64,000 nucleotides of DNA from CAVSUR01 sp963846005 (GTDB taxonomy: Bacteria > Actinomycetota > Actinomycetes > Streptosporangiales > Streptosporangiaceae): positions 1 to 64,000 of the forward strand of contig CAWJUH010000006.1 in NCBI GenBank assembly GCA_963846005.1. Direction: 5' to 3'. Each line of letters starts with the position of its first letter. The stretch's first letter is position 1. A program made the position numbers and the translations under genes. The notes below the pieces were generated by a model. That model had not been told where the DNA came from and searched no databases. It saw only the letters and a program-made list of their open reading frames with translations. Shown piece after piece: positions 49,801 to 58,815 of this stretch.

Positions 49801-51285
49801 TCAGTCCAGCGGCTGCAGGGCCGGCTGGGCGGCCTGGCGCATCCGCAGCACCAGCGCCACGAGCAGCAGCGCGACGGCGTCGAACAGCGCGGCCATGGTG
49901 AACGAGCTGGCCATGCCGTGGGTGATGACCTGATGCACCTCGGGCACGGTCACGGCCGCCGCCCGGCCGGCCCGGGTGGCGGAGCCGAACACCGTGACCA
50001 GGATGGCCAGGCCGAGGGCCCCGCCGACCTGCTGCATGACGTTCACCATGCTGGCGGCCGCGCCGGAGTCCTGCGGTGCCACGCCGTGCAGCGAGGCGAT
50101 GGTGAGCGGCACGAACGCCACCCCCATCCCGGTGCCGAGCAGCAGCATCGGCCCGGCGATGCCGGCCAGGTAGCCGGTAGCCGGGGTGATCTGGGTCAGC
50201 CAGGCCATGCCGGTGACCACCGGCACCAGCCCGGCCACCATCAGCGGCTTGGGCCCGAACCTCGGCACCAGCCGCGGGGCCAGCCGGGACACTGCGAACA
50301 GCGCCGCGGTCATGGGCAGGAACGCGACCCCGGTGCGCAGCGGGCTGAACCCGAGTACCTCCTGCAGGAACTGGGTGAGGAAGAAGAACATGCCGAACAT
50401 CCCGGCCACCAGCAGCAGCCGGACCAGGTAGGAGGTGGCGCGGTCCCGGTCGGCGAACAGCCGCAGCGGGGTCACCGGGTGCGCCGAGCGGGCCTCGATG
50501 ATCCCGAATGCGGCGAGCAGCACGGCGGCCGCGGCGAAGGCACCGACGGTGAGCCGGTCCGACCAGCCGCTGGATGCGGCCCGGATGAAGCCGTACACCA
50601 GGGCCGCGGATCCGGCCGTGGAGGTCAGCGCGCCGGCCACGTCGAACCGGCCGGGCTGGCGGGCGGTCTCCGGCAGGAACCTGGGCGCGGCGAGCAGTAC
50701 CAGCGCGCCGATCGGCACGTTGATGAACAGCACCCAGCGCCACGAGGCCCATTCGGTGATCATGCCGCCGACGACCAGGCCGAGTGAGGCCCCGCCCATG
50801 GCCACGGCGGTGAAGACGCCGAGAGCGCGGGTGCGCTCGCGGCCCTCGGGGAAGCCGGTCACGATGAGCGCGAGGACGGCGGGCGAGGCGAGCGCCCCGC
50901 CGACGCCCTGGACGGCGCGGGCCGCGAGCAGCAGCGGCGCCGAGGTGGCCAGGCCGCCCGCCAGCGAGGCCAGGGTGAACACGGCCAGGCCGGTCATGAA
51001 GACCCGGCGGCGGCCGAGGATGTCGCCGAGCCGGCCGCCGAACAGCAGCAGGCCGCCGAAGGTGAGCGCGTAGGCGCTGAGCACCCAGGACAGGCTGGCC
51101 GCGGACATGTGCAGGCCGTGCTGAATGCGGGGCAGCGCGATGTTCACCACGGTCATGTCCAGGACGATCATCAGCTGGGCGCACAGGACCAGGGCCAGGC
51201 TGATGCCCCGCCCGGCGGGGCGCTCGTGCTGCGGGTGATGGCGGGTTGTGGTCGTTGCGGATCGGGTTGCCTGAAAGACGGGCAC
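49801..51285 (-). CDS. MFS drug transporter, DHA2 type, TetR-controlled
   Basis: A 494-residue exporter with 14 helices. Landmarks are VLDMTVVNIALPRIQHGLH (motif D1), LSWVLSAYALTFGGLLLFGG, RLGDILGRRRVFMTGLAVF (motif A) and VVGGMITEWASWRWVLFINV (motif C). The GTG at 51285 is chosen because GGAAGGA lies just upstream; the open frame reaches 51408 but crosses the operators. Divergent from a TetR regulator across about 200 bases with two matching palindromes, so almost certainly repressed by it. Confidence 0.87.
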   Translation of the reverse strand: MPVFQATRSATTTTRHHPQHERPAGRGISLALVLCAQLMIVLDMTVVNIALPRIQHGLHMSAASLSWVLSAYALTFGGLLLFGGRLGDILGRRRVFMTGLAVFTLASLAGGLATSAPLLLAARAVQGVGGALASPAVLALIVTGFPEGRERTRALGVFTAVAMGGASLGLVVGGMITEWASWRWVLFINVPIGALVLLAAPRFLPETARQPGRFDVAGALTSTAGSAALVYGFIRAASSGWSDRLTVGAFAAAAVLLAAFGIIEARSAHPVTPLRLFADRDRATSYLVRLLLVAGMFGMFFFLTQFLQEVLGFSPLRTGVAFLPMTAALFAVSRLAPRLVPRFGPKPLMVAGLVPVVTGMAWLTQITPATGYLAGIAGPMLLLGTGMGVAFVPLTIASLHGVAPQDSGAAASMVNVMQQVGGALGLAILVTVFGSATRAGRAAAVTVPEVHQVITHGMASSFTMAALFDAVALLLVALVLRMRQAAQPALQPLD

Positions 51286-51385
51286 AAGAGTCCTTCCGAT
51301 GTGCTGTCTGGGGCGGCCCGGCCGGGGGCCGGGGGCCGCCGGGCGGATCGCTCGCCACCGCGGTTCCGGCGAGCTATCCTTGAAT

Positions 51386-51428
51386 CCGGAGGTTGCCTCC
51401 GGAAGCAACTATACGGAGGGTACCTCCG
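51386..51428. promoter_or_regulatory. Two TetR-type operators between MFS and TetR genes
   Basis: CCGGAGGTTGCCTCCGG at 51386-51402 and CGGAGGGTACCTCCG at 51414-51428 share the GGAGG-3-CCTCC plan, with centres 27 bases apart in an AT-richer patch that holds the divergent promoters. Two sites suit a pair of repressor dimers. Confidence 0.65.
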
Positions 51429-51486
51429 CTTTGCAAGTCAGTGGTCCGGCGCGCCGGGTGCGCGGGCACCGGAAGGGCAGGAGACG

Positions 51487-52194
51487 ATGAGCACCGAGGC
51501 CGCAGCGGCCGGCACCGCGGACGCGCTTGATGCCGCGCACGCGCCCGTGGCCGCGGACGCGCCAGAGGCCGCGCATGCGCCGGAGGCCGCGCACGCACGG
51601 GCGGCCAGGCCCAAGCGCCCGGGGATGCGGGCCGACGCCCGCCGCAACTGCGAGCGGCTGCTCGCCGAGGCCGCCGCGGCCTTCGCCGAGCGGGGGACAG
51701 ACGACGTCTCGCTGGAGGAGATCGCCCGCCGGGCCGGGGTCGGCATCGGCACCTTGTACCGGCACTTTCCGACCCGCCAGGCGCTGCTCGAGGCCGTCTA
51801 CCGCGACCAGGTCGAGGTGCTCGGCGCCCGCGCGGCCGAGCTGGCCCGGGCGGACTCGCCCGCAGCCGCGCTGGCCGAGTGGATGACCGCCATCGTCAGG
51901 TTCGGCCGGGCCAAGCGCGGTCTGACCACGGCCCTGCTGGAGGTGATGGACCGGGATTCCGAGCTGCTGTCCTCCAGCCGGGAGGTGCTGCACGGCGCCA
52001 CCGACATGCTGGTGGAACGGGCCAAGGCCGCCGGGGCCGTGGGCGAGGACGTGCGCGGCAGCGACGTCCTGCGGCTCGTGCACGGGGTGAGCATGGCGGC
52101 CGACATGGCCGCCGATCCCGGCCAGGCCGACCGGATGCTCGCGCTGGTCCTCGGCGGCCTGCTCGCGCCAGCCGGCCGCGCCGCCGCCCGCTGA
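51487..52194 (+). CDS. TetR-family transcriptional repressor
   Basis: 235 residues. After a low-complexity Ala-rich start (four copies of a six-residue AAxAPE repeat), the helix-turn-helix domain reads ADARRNCERLLAEAAAAFAE, VSLEEIARRAGVGIGTLYRH and FPTRQALLEAVYRDQVEVL. The C-terminal domain is helical. The ATG follows GCAGGAGACG. It is divergent from a DHA2 exporter and faces the two palindromes, so it most likely represses both genes until a drug binds. The N-terminal repeat, encoded by 18-bp units, is an unusual extension. Confidence 0.88.
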   Translation: MSTEAAAAGTADALDAAHAPVAADAPEAAHAPEAAHARAARPKRPGMRADARRNCERLLAEAAAAFAERGTDDVSLEEIARRAGVGIGTLYRHFPTRQALLEAVYRDQVEVLGARAAELARADSPAAALAEWMTAIVRFGRAKRGLTTALLEVMDRDSELLSSSREVLHGATDMLVERAKAAGAVGEDVRGSDVLRLVHGVSMAADMAADPGQADRMLALVLGGLLAPAGRAAAR

Positions 52195-52364
52195 CCGGCT
52201 GACCGGCTGACCTGGCCGGCCAGACGGCGAGTTCGGCGCGGTCATCGCGGCTACCTCCAGGCCCGCCGGTCTCCGGGCCCGGCGGACAAGGCCTAGCGGA
52301 GCGGGACCCCTGAGCCGCCGCAGTCTTCGGTTCGAGGCGTAGCGGGCGCTGCGCGCGCCGGCGG

Positions 52365-53099
52365 CTAGGGCAGCTTCTCGAACACCGCAACCTGGCCGGG
52401 GCTGGCGGAGGTGAACGGCGCCTGTTCCCAGCCGGCCCAGCGGTCGCGGACCCCGAAGCCGGCGATCCTGGCCATCAGGTCGAGCTCGGACGGCCACACG
52501 TACCGGTAGGGGGCGGAGTGGCGCACCAGGCGCCCGTCCACCTCCATCCAGTGATGCGACCAGGCGATCTGGGCCGCGGGATCGTCAAAGGTCTCGATCC
52601 CGACATGATCAGGTTCGAGGGTGAACACCCAGCCGGCCTGGCCGGGGGGCACCCGGCGCAGCTGGGGCACGAGGACCTCCAGCACGAAGCAGCCGCCGGG
52701 CTCCAGGTGCGCGGCGGCGTTGGCGAAAACCGCCAGCTGCTCAACCTGGGTGGTGACGTTCATGATGGTGCTGGCCACCAGGTAGACCAGCCGGAACGCG
52801 CCGGGCACACGGGTCGTGGTCATGTCGCCGATGGTCACAGGGACCGACTCGGCCCCGGACTTGCCGCGCAGCTGCCCGGCCATGTGCGGTGACAGCTCGA
52901 TGCCGTGCACGGCGAGCCCCCGCGCGGCCAGCGGCAGCGCCACCCGCCCGGTGCCGACCGCAAACTCCAGCGCGGGCCCGCCCCGGGCCAGCCGGGCGAG
53001 CAAGCCGGTCATGGGGTCGAGCACCAGCGGATCGAACTTGGCCGCGTACACCCGGTCGTAGACCCCGGCTATCTCCGGGCCCCAGGTAATCAAGGCCAT
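52365..53099 (-). CDS. SAM-dependent class I methyltransferase
   Basis: About 244 residues. The SAM-binding loop is ALEFAVGTGRVALPLAARG, then VHGIELSPHMAGQLRGKSG (acidic end of strand 2) and a central LVYLVASTIMNVTTQVEQL. The start is taken at the ATG giving MALITWGPEIAGVYDRVYA; an in-frame GTG/ATG farther up is less family-like. The acceptor is unknown. A stretch just after its stop looks like a degraded copy of the 45-bp repeat. Confidence 0.8.
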   Translation of the reverse strand: MALITWGPEIAGVYDRVYAAKFDPLVLDPMTGLLARLARGGPALEFAVGTGRVALPLAARGLAVHGIELSPHMAGQLRGKSGAESVPVTIGDMTTTRVPGAFRLVYLVASTIMNVTTQVEQLAVFANAAAHLEPGGCFVLEVLVPQLRRVPPGQAGWVFTLEPDHVGIETFDDPAAQIAWSHHWMEVDGRLVRHSAPYRYVWPSELDLMARIAGFGVRDRWAGWEQAPFTSASPGQVAVFEKLP

Positions 53100-53324
53100 A
53101 GCGGCCAGCATGCCGCGCAGCGATGCCCGCGCCAACCGGATTTCCGGCGCACGCCGGCCAGCCCCCGATGGGGCGAGGTCCTGGACCGGCTAGGCCGCGC
53201 GTGACCGACCAGGCTCCGGTCACTGAGTACTTGAGCCTGGAAGACGGGCCCGGGCCTGCGCCGGGCGGGCGGGCTGCCCCGACCTGATGGCCGGCCGGGC
53301 CGGGCGCGGGCCTAGGGTGAACCC

Positions 53325-54185
53325 ATGCCTATCGAGCTGGCGGAGTTCGGCCGTACCGGCCATCGCAGCACGCGGGTGATCTTCGGGGGCGCGGCCCTGG
53401 CGGAGGTGTCCCAGCGGGCCGCGGACGAGACCCTGGACGTGCTGCTGTCCTACGGGGTGAACCACCTGGACGTGGCCTCGGTCTACGGCGAGGCCGAGGT
53501 GCGCATCCGGCCCTGGCTGCAGCGCGAGCCCGGCCGGTTCTTCCTGGCCACCAAGGCCGACGAGCGCACCAAGGAGGGCGCGCGCGAGGAACTGCACCGG
53601 TCCCTGGACCGGCTGGGCGCCGACCACGTCGACCTGTGGCAGCTGCACGCCCTGGCGGACCCGATCGAGTGGGACATCGCGCTCAGCCCGGGCGGCGCCA
53701 TCGAGGCCGCCGTCGAGGCGCGGGAGGAGGGCCTGATCCGCTGGATCGGCGTCACCGGCCACGGCGCCCAGATCGCCGCCACCCACCGGCGCAGCCTGGA
53801 CCGGTTCGACTTCGATTCGGTGCTGCTGCCCTACAACTACGTCACCATGCAGAACTCCTACTACGCCGGCAACTTCGAGGCGCTGTACCGCACCTGCCGC
53901 GAGCGGAACGTGGCGATCCAGACCATCAAGTCGATTGCCCGGCGGCCCTGGCTGGGACGGCCGCGCACCCGGGCGACCTGGTACGAGCCGCTCCAGGAGC
54001 AGGACGACATCGACCTGGCGGTGTGGTGGGCGCTCAGCCGCCCGGGGGTGTTCCTGGACAGCGTCGGCGACCTGGACCTGCTCCCGAAGGTGCTCGACGC
54101 GGCCAGCCGGCTCGCGCAGGCCCCGGACGACGCCGCGATGAGCGGGCTGGCGCGCCGCTCGGCCGCCGAGCCGCTCTTCGTCTGA
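53325..54185 (+). CDS. Aldo/keto reductase
   Basis: A 286-residue NADPH-dependent oxidoreductase of the AKR superfamily. The catalytic set is visible: Asp and Tyr in LDVASVYGEAEVRI, Lys in FLATKADERT and His in VDLWQLHALAD. The C-terminal cofactor part, with IKSIARRPWLGR and a charged helix, follows. The substrate is not predictable. The ATG is preceded by a short GC-rich leader. Convergent with the NCS2 permease that follows. Confidence 0.85.
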   Translation: MPIELAEFGRTGHRSTRVIFGGAALAEVSQRAADETLDVLLSYGVNHLDVASVYGEAEVRIRPWLQREPGRFFLATKADERTKEGAREELHRSLDRLGADHVDLWQLHALADPIEWDIALSPGGAIEAAVEAREEGLIRWIGVTGHGAQIAATHRRSLDRFDFDSVLLPYNYVTMQNSYYAGNFEALYRTCRERNVAIQTIKSIARRPWLGRPRTRATWYEPLQEQDDIDLAVWWALSRPGVFLDSVGDLDLLPKVLDAASRLAQAPDDAAMSGLARRSAAEPLFV

Positions 54186-54198
54186 GCACGCTGGCCGG

Positions 54199-55716
54199 TC
54201 AGCCCGCCGGGTCCGGACCCGTGCCGGGCGGGGCTGAGCCCGGGCCGGATGGCGGCGGCTCCTCCTCGTCCTGGCTGGTCAGCATCCGGCCGTGCGGGGT
54301 CTCCACGTTCCCGGTCATGATCATGTCCCCGCCCTCGTAGGCCCGGCCCGCGCCCTGCGGCTCGTCCAGCGGCCGCCGGGCGAACGGCCGCACGGCGTGG
54401 TAGCCGATGAGCACGATCAGCGTGCCGGCCGCGATACCGGTGATCGAGAACGTGCTGGTGAACTTGATGGTGAGATTCCCGATCCCGGCGATGATCCCGC
54501 CGGCCAGCGGCACGAGGTTGACCGGGTCGGCGAAATCGACCCGGTTCTCGATCCAGATCTTGGCCCCGAGCAGCCCGATCATCCCGTACAGCACCAGGGT
54601 GATACCGCCGAGCACGCCGCCGGGCGTGGCGGCCACGACCGCGCCGAACTTGGGACAGAACCCGAACACGACCGCCACCGCCGCCGCGATGTAGTACGCG
54701 AGCGTGGAGTAGATCCGGGTGGCCGCCATCACCCCGATGTTCTCGGCGTAGGTCGTGGTGGGCGAGCCGCCCACGGCGGAGGCCAGCGCGGTGCCGACGC
54801 CGTCGCCGATGAAGGCCCGCCCGAGGTAGCGGTCGAGGTCGTCGCCGGTCATCTCGGACACCGCCTTCACGTGCCCGGAGTTCTCCGCCAGCAAGGCGAT
54901 CACCGACGGGATCACCAGCAGGATGAACGTCAGCCGGAAGGCCGGCAGGTGCGGCCCGGTCAGCGTGCCGAACGTGGGGCTGACCACGGTCCTCGGCAGC
55001 CCGATCCAGGACGCGTGCCCGACCGCGGTCCAGTCGATGCGGTGCGCGGCGGCGCACTTGCCGGCCGCCGTGCAGGCCTGGACGGTGGAGAACCGGTCGG
55101 CGATCCACGAGATCAGGTAGCCGAAGACCAGCGCGAGGAACACCGCGATGCGGCTCAGGAAGCCGCGGCCGAGCACGGCCATGCCGATCAGGAACGCCGT
55201 GGTCAGCAGCGCGACCCACTGGTCCTTCGGGAAGTAGGTGGTGGTCGCGACCGTGGCCAGGTTGAAGCCGATCAGCATGACCACCGCGCCGGTCACCACC
55301 GGGGGCAGCACGGCCCGCACGTAGCGCGAGCCGCCGAAGTGCACGATGACGCCCACCGCGGCGAGGATCAGCCCGGCGATCAGGATCGCGCCGGTCACGT
55401 CGGCCGAGTTGCCGCCCTGGGCGCGGATGGCGGCCACCGCCGCCACGAACGAGGCCGAGGTGCCGAGGTAGGACGGCACCTTGCCGCTGACGATGAGCAG
55501 GAACAGGATCGTCGCGACGCCCGACATCAGCACGGCCAGGTTCGGGCTGAGGCCCATCACCGCCGGGAAGACGAACGTCGCCCCGAACATGGCCACCACA
55601 TGCTGGGCGCCGAGGCCCGCCATCCGCAGCGACGACAGCCGCTCGCCCGGGCGGACCACCGCGCCCGGCGGCGGCGTCCGGCCGCCGTAGACAAGCTTCC
55701 AGCCCACCGCCGGCAT
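54199..55716 (-). CDS. NCS2-family uracil/xanthine permease
   Basis: A 505-residue membrane protein with about 12-14 helices. LRMAGLGAQHVVAMFGATFV is the first helix; LLAENSGHVKAVSEMTGDDL carries the conserved glutamate; GGSPTTTYAENIGVMAATRI is the UraA/PbuX-type signature. The ATG at 55716 begins MPAVGWKLVYGGRTPPPGAV, as in uracil permeases of this group; the open frame upstream is antisense and rejected. The C-terminal tail is acidic and Pro-rich. It is a second nucleobase carrier, not linked to the purine operon. Confidence 0.87.
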   Translation of the reverse strand: MPAVGWKLVYGGRTPPPGAVVRPGERLSSLRMAGLGAQHVVAMFGATFVFPAVMGLSPNLAVLMSGVATILFLLIVSGKVPSYLGTSASFVAAVAAIRAQGGNSADVTGAILIAGLILAAVGVIVHFGGSRYVRAVLPPVVTGAVVMLIGFNLATVATTTYFPKDQWVALLTTAFLIGMAVLGRGFLSRIAVFLALVFGYLISWIADRFSTVQACTAAGKCAAAHRIDWTAVGHASWIGLPRTVVSPTFGTLTGPHLPAFRLTFILLVIPSVIALLAENSGHVKAVSEMTGDDLDRYLGRAFIGDGVGTALASAVGGSPTTTYAENIGVMAATRIYSTLAYYIAAAVAVVFGFCPKFGAVVAATPGGVLGGITLVLYGMIGLLGAKIWIENRVDFADPVNLVPLAGGIIAGIGNLTIKFTSTFSITGIAAGTLIVLIGYHAVRPFARRPLDEPQGAGRAYEGGDMIMTGNVETPHGRMLTSQDEEEPPPSGPGSAPPGTGPDPAG

Positions 55717-55891
55717 CGCTGGCCTCCCTCGCTCGCCCGCGCGGCCGGCCGCCGGCGCGGTTGAGCGAACGCTAGGGCCGCCCGTTCTCCCGATCAAGGC
55801 CATCCGCGCCGGCGCGGGAACGGGCACCGGCTCCGCCGCGCCGCGGCAATACCGCCCGGAGCCCGCCCGGTCCGCACTACCATGGGGCGCC

Positions 55892-57034
55892 GTGCGGCAG
55901 ATGCGGCGTTTGTTAATCGTGATGACAGCCCTGGCGGCGGCGGGCGGCCTGGCCGCCGCGCTGGCGCCCGCGGCGGCGGGCCTGCCGGTGACAGGCGCGC
56001 CGGCCCGCGCCGCCCTGGCCGGGGCCCGGCCCGGCTTCGGCAATCCCCGGGGGCACTTCCCGGTGCCCCCCGCGGGCCGGGCGGTCAGCACCCGGCATCC
56101 GGATCGCGTGATCGGCCACGGCACCGCCGCCAGCTGCACGTCCGCGGCGGTGGTGCGAGCCGTCGCGGCCGGCGGGATCATCATCTTCCGCTGCGGCGCC
56201 AAGCCGGTCACGATCCGGATGACCGCGACCGCCAGCGTGCCCAAGACCCGGCACCTGGTCGTGCTGGACGGCGGCGGGCTGGTCACGCTCAGCGGCGGCG
56301 GCCAGCGCCGGATCCTGTTCTCCGACACCTGCGCCGGGAAGTGGTCCACGCCCGACTGCGTCAACCAGCCGTACCCGCGGATCGTGGTGCAGAACATCAC
56401 CTTCTCCGGCGGCTACAGCGGTGCCCGTCAGGCGGCCTGCACGGCAAACGCGCCCCGGTGCTGGTACGGCGGGGTGGACGGCGGCGGCGCCATCTACGCC
56501 GAGGGCGGCCAGTTCAAGGCGGTCAACGCCCGGTTCACCGGCAACCGCTGCTACGGGCACGGCCCCGATCTCGGCGGTGGCGCCATCCGCGCGCTCGCCC
56601 AGTACCGCACCCGCCCGGTGTACATCACCGGCGACACCTTCACCGGCGGCCGCTGCTCCAACGGCGGCGCGCTGAGCAGCATCAGCGTCCAGTGGGACGT
56701 ATTGAACAGCATTTTCAGCAGCAACAAGGCCATTGGATGGGGAGCCAACCCGGCCGCGCACGGCACCCGGGGCGGCGGCAGCGGCGGCGCGATCTACACC
56801 GACGGCACGGACTACAACACGCTCATCGCCGGCACGGTCATGCACGGCAACAGCGCGCGCGAGGGCGGCGGCGCCGTCTTCTACGTCGTGGACTCCGGCT
56901 GGGGCAAGCTGACTCTCAACCGCTCCCACCTGCGGCACGACCCCAGCGGCGAGTTCCAGACCTTCCCCGGGATCTACGACAACATCGACGGCCGCGACGG
57001 CCCGCCGGTGATGATCGACTCCACCGACAGCTAA
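55892..57034 (+). CDS. Secreted parallel beta-helix protein
   Basis: 380 residues. The N-terminus has a basic start and a long hydrophobic stretch (LIVMTALAAAGGLAAALAPA), a Sec signal peptide with a likely cut after ALA-type residues. The mature part is Gly/Asn-rich with repeated turns such as VVQNITFSGGYSG, GGGAIYAEGGQFKAV, GGAIRALAQY and GGGAVFYVVDSGW. This is the right-handed beta-helix pattern of pectate-lyase-like and polymorphic outer-surface repeats. Six cysteines suggest disulfides outside the cell. No enzyme motif is convincing; polysaccharide binding or cleavage is only a guess. Confidence 0.7.
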   Translation: MRQMRRLLIVMTALAAAGGLAAALAPAAAGLPVTGAPARAALAGARPGFGNPRGHFPVPPAGRAVSTRHPDRVIGHGTAASCTSAAVVRAVAAGGIIIFRCGAKPVTIRMTATASVPKTRHLVVLDGGGLVTLSGGGQRRILFSDTCAGKWSTPDCVNQPYPRIVVQNITFSGGYSGARQAACTANAPRCWYGGVDGGGAIYAEGGQFKAVNARFTGNRCYGHGPDLGGGAIRALAQYRTRPVYITGDTFTGGRCSNGGALSSISVQWDVLNSIFSSNKAIGWGANPAAHGTRGGGSGGAIYTDGTDYNTLIAGTVMHGNSAREGGGAVFYVVDSGWGKLTLNRSHLRHDPSGEFQTFPGIYDNIDGRDGPPVMIDSTDS

Positions 57035-57256
57035 GGCGGCTCGGCCGCGGCTGTGCCCGCTGCGCAACCGCAGCATGGGCGGGGACCCGAATCAGCCCGC
57101 CGCGCATGGCCAGGCGGCCTCAGCCGCGGGCGGTCTGCGGGGTCACCAGCTGCAGCATCGGAACTCAATACGAGTATCCGCGGTGATCATCGTGGGGTAT
57201 CGGTGCGGGGAAAACCGCGCCGGCCCGTCGGAGAGGCCGGCCGTCCGGACGACTAT

Positions 57257-57784
57257 GTGGGTGTGACCCGCCCGCAGGTGCGGCCCGACCCGGCGCTCGG
57301 GCTGCTGCAGCTGTACGACGATGCGCTGCCGCACGTCTACGGCTACCTGCTGGCCCGGTGCGGCGATGCCAGCCTGGCCGAGGATCTCACGGCCGAGACG
57401 TTCCTCGCCGCCGTGCACGCGGTCCGCAAGCCGGGCGCGCCCGGTCCGTCGGTCCCCTGGCTGATCGGGGTGGCCAGGCACAAGCTCGCCGACCACTGGC
57501 GGCGGGCCGAGCGGGAGCAGCGCGGGCTGCGCCTGCTCGACAGCGTGCCGGATCGCGCCGACGACCCGTGGGAGACAGTCGTCGACCGGATCCGGGCCCG
57601 CGAGGTGCTCGGCCAGCTCGGCGCGCACCACCGGGCCGCGCTCACGCTGCGCTACCTCGACGGGCTGCCGGTGCCCGAGGTGGCCCGGCACCTGGACCGC
57701 AGCGTGCACGCCACCGAGGCGCTGCTGGTGCGGGCCAGGGCCGCGTTCCGCCAGGCCTGCGAGGGAGAGGAGGGCTCGCCATGA
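57257..57784 (+). CDS. ECF-type RNA polymerase sigma factor
   Basis: About 175 residues with regions 2 and 4 only. Region 2 includes LPHVYGYLLARCGDASLAED, LTAETFLAAVHAV and PWLIGVARHKLADHWRR. Region 4 includes GAHHRAALTLRYLDGLPVPE and VARHLDRSVHATEALLVRAR. The start is GTG 57257 or 57263. The stop overlaps the next ATG (ATGA), coupling it to a VOC protein, a partnership seen in several actinobacterial ECF groups. No classic anti-sigma factor is present. Confidence 0.85.
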   Translation: MGVTRPQVRPDPALGLLQLYDDALPHVYGYLLARCGDASLAEDLTAETFLAAVHAVRKPGAPGPSVPWLIGVARHKLADHWRRAEREQRGLRLLDSVPDRADDPWETVVDRIRAREVLGQLGAHHRAALTLRYLDGLPVPEVARHLDRSVHATEALLVRARAAFRQACEGEEGSP

Positions 57785-58701
57785 CTGATCCGTTCGAGGC
57801 GCTGCGCGAGCCCGTCAGGCCGGCTGATCCCGATCCCGGCTTCGCCGGGCGGCTGCGGAGGCGGCTGACCCGGGAGGTCTTCGCCACTTCAGGAGGAACC
57901 ATGTCCCAGCCGACGGCCGCAGCCCGGGCCGGGCGCGAGCCCGTGCGCCCCGCGGCGCTGACCCCTTACATCGTCGTGTCCGACGCCCGGCGCGCCGTGG
58001 ACTGGTACGCCGAGGTGTTCGGCGCGCTGCCCCGCGGCGAACTGCACGTGAACCCGGACGGCACGATCGGCCACGCCGAGGTGGTCATCGGCGATGCGGT
58101 GCTGATGCTTTCCGAGGCCTCCGGTCTGTGGCCCGACGTGCCCGTCCGCGCGCCTGATTCGCCCGCGACGTTCAGCCACACCCTGCACCTGGAGGTCGGC
58201 GACGTCGACGTGAGCACCGAGCGGGCCCGCCGCGGCGGTGCCGCGGTGGAACGGGAGCCGGCCGACCAGCCCTACGGCCGCGGCGCGGTGATCGTCGATC
58301 CGTTCGGGCACCGCTGGATGCTGCTGAGGCCGCCGCCGGCGGAGGCCAGGATGCGCCAGGGCGACGTCGCGAACGTGACGATCACGGCCCGCGACTCGCA
58401 CCGGGCCATGGAGTTCTACCAGGCTGTGCTGCAGGTCCCGTTCTCTGCCGGGCACCCCGGCGCCTGGCGGGCCGGCCAGGTCAGCCCGCCGCTGGCCATC
58501 TTGCCGTCGCAAGAAGCGGAGCCGGAGGTGCAGCTCTCCTTCCGCGTCGACGACCTCGAGGCTGCGGTCGAGCGGGTCAGGGCGGCGGGCGGCCGCGCGG
58601 GCGAGCCCGACCGCAAGCCCTACGGGCTGCTCGCCGAGTGCGCCGACGACCAGGGGATAAGGTTCCGCCTCTGGCAGCCGCCCGCTACCTCATCAGTGTG
58701 A
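57781..58701 (+). CDS. Two-domain VOC protein coupled to the sigma factor
   Basis: 306 residues from the overlapping ATG. Residues 1-40 (FEALREPVRPADPDPGFAGR and a basic helix) form a short leader also known in front of other sigma-linked VOC proteins. Two VOC (PhnB-like) modules follow: TPYIVVSDARRAVDWYAEVF with HAEVVIGDAVLMLSEASG, and NVTITARDSHRAMEFYQAVL with FRVDDLEAAVERVRAAGG. A perfect AGGAGGA at 57891-57897 sits ahead of an in-frame ATG at 57901, so a shorter protein lacking the leader can also be made. A sensor or modulator of the sigma factor is an inference. Confidence 0.75.
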   Translation: MTDPFEALREPVRPADPDPGFAGRLRRRLTREVFATSGGTMSQPTAAARAGREPVRPAALTPYIVVSDARRAVDWYAEVFGALPRGELHVNPDGTIGHAEVVIGDAVLMLSEASGLWPDVPVRAPDSPATFSHTLHLEVGDVDVSTERARRGGAAVEREPADQPYGRGAVIVDPFGHRWMLLRPPPAEARMRQGDVANVTITARDSHRAMEFYQAVLQVPFSAGHPGAWRAGQVSPPLAILPSQEAEPEVQLSFRVDDLEAAVERVRAAGGRAGEPDRKPYGLLAECADDQGIRFRLWQPPATSSV

Positions 58702-58815
58702 CGTTCATGGTCACGGGTCCTGCTCGATGTCACATTCATGCGGGCAGGCAGCGCCCTTTGGGCAGACTCACATCGCGGAGGATTCACTGGCTCCGGCTGC
58801 GCGAAGGAGCAACTC

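Noticed and set aside
54199..56400. A longer NCS2 permease starting at 56400
   Set aside because: The extra 228 codons are antisense to the secreted beta-helix gene and low-complexity; the family start is at 55716.
57035..57256. Autoregulated ECF promoter before the sigma gene (GGAACT at 57160)
   Set aside because: GGAACT is suggestive, but no convincing -10 partner at the right distance could be identified.
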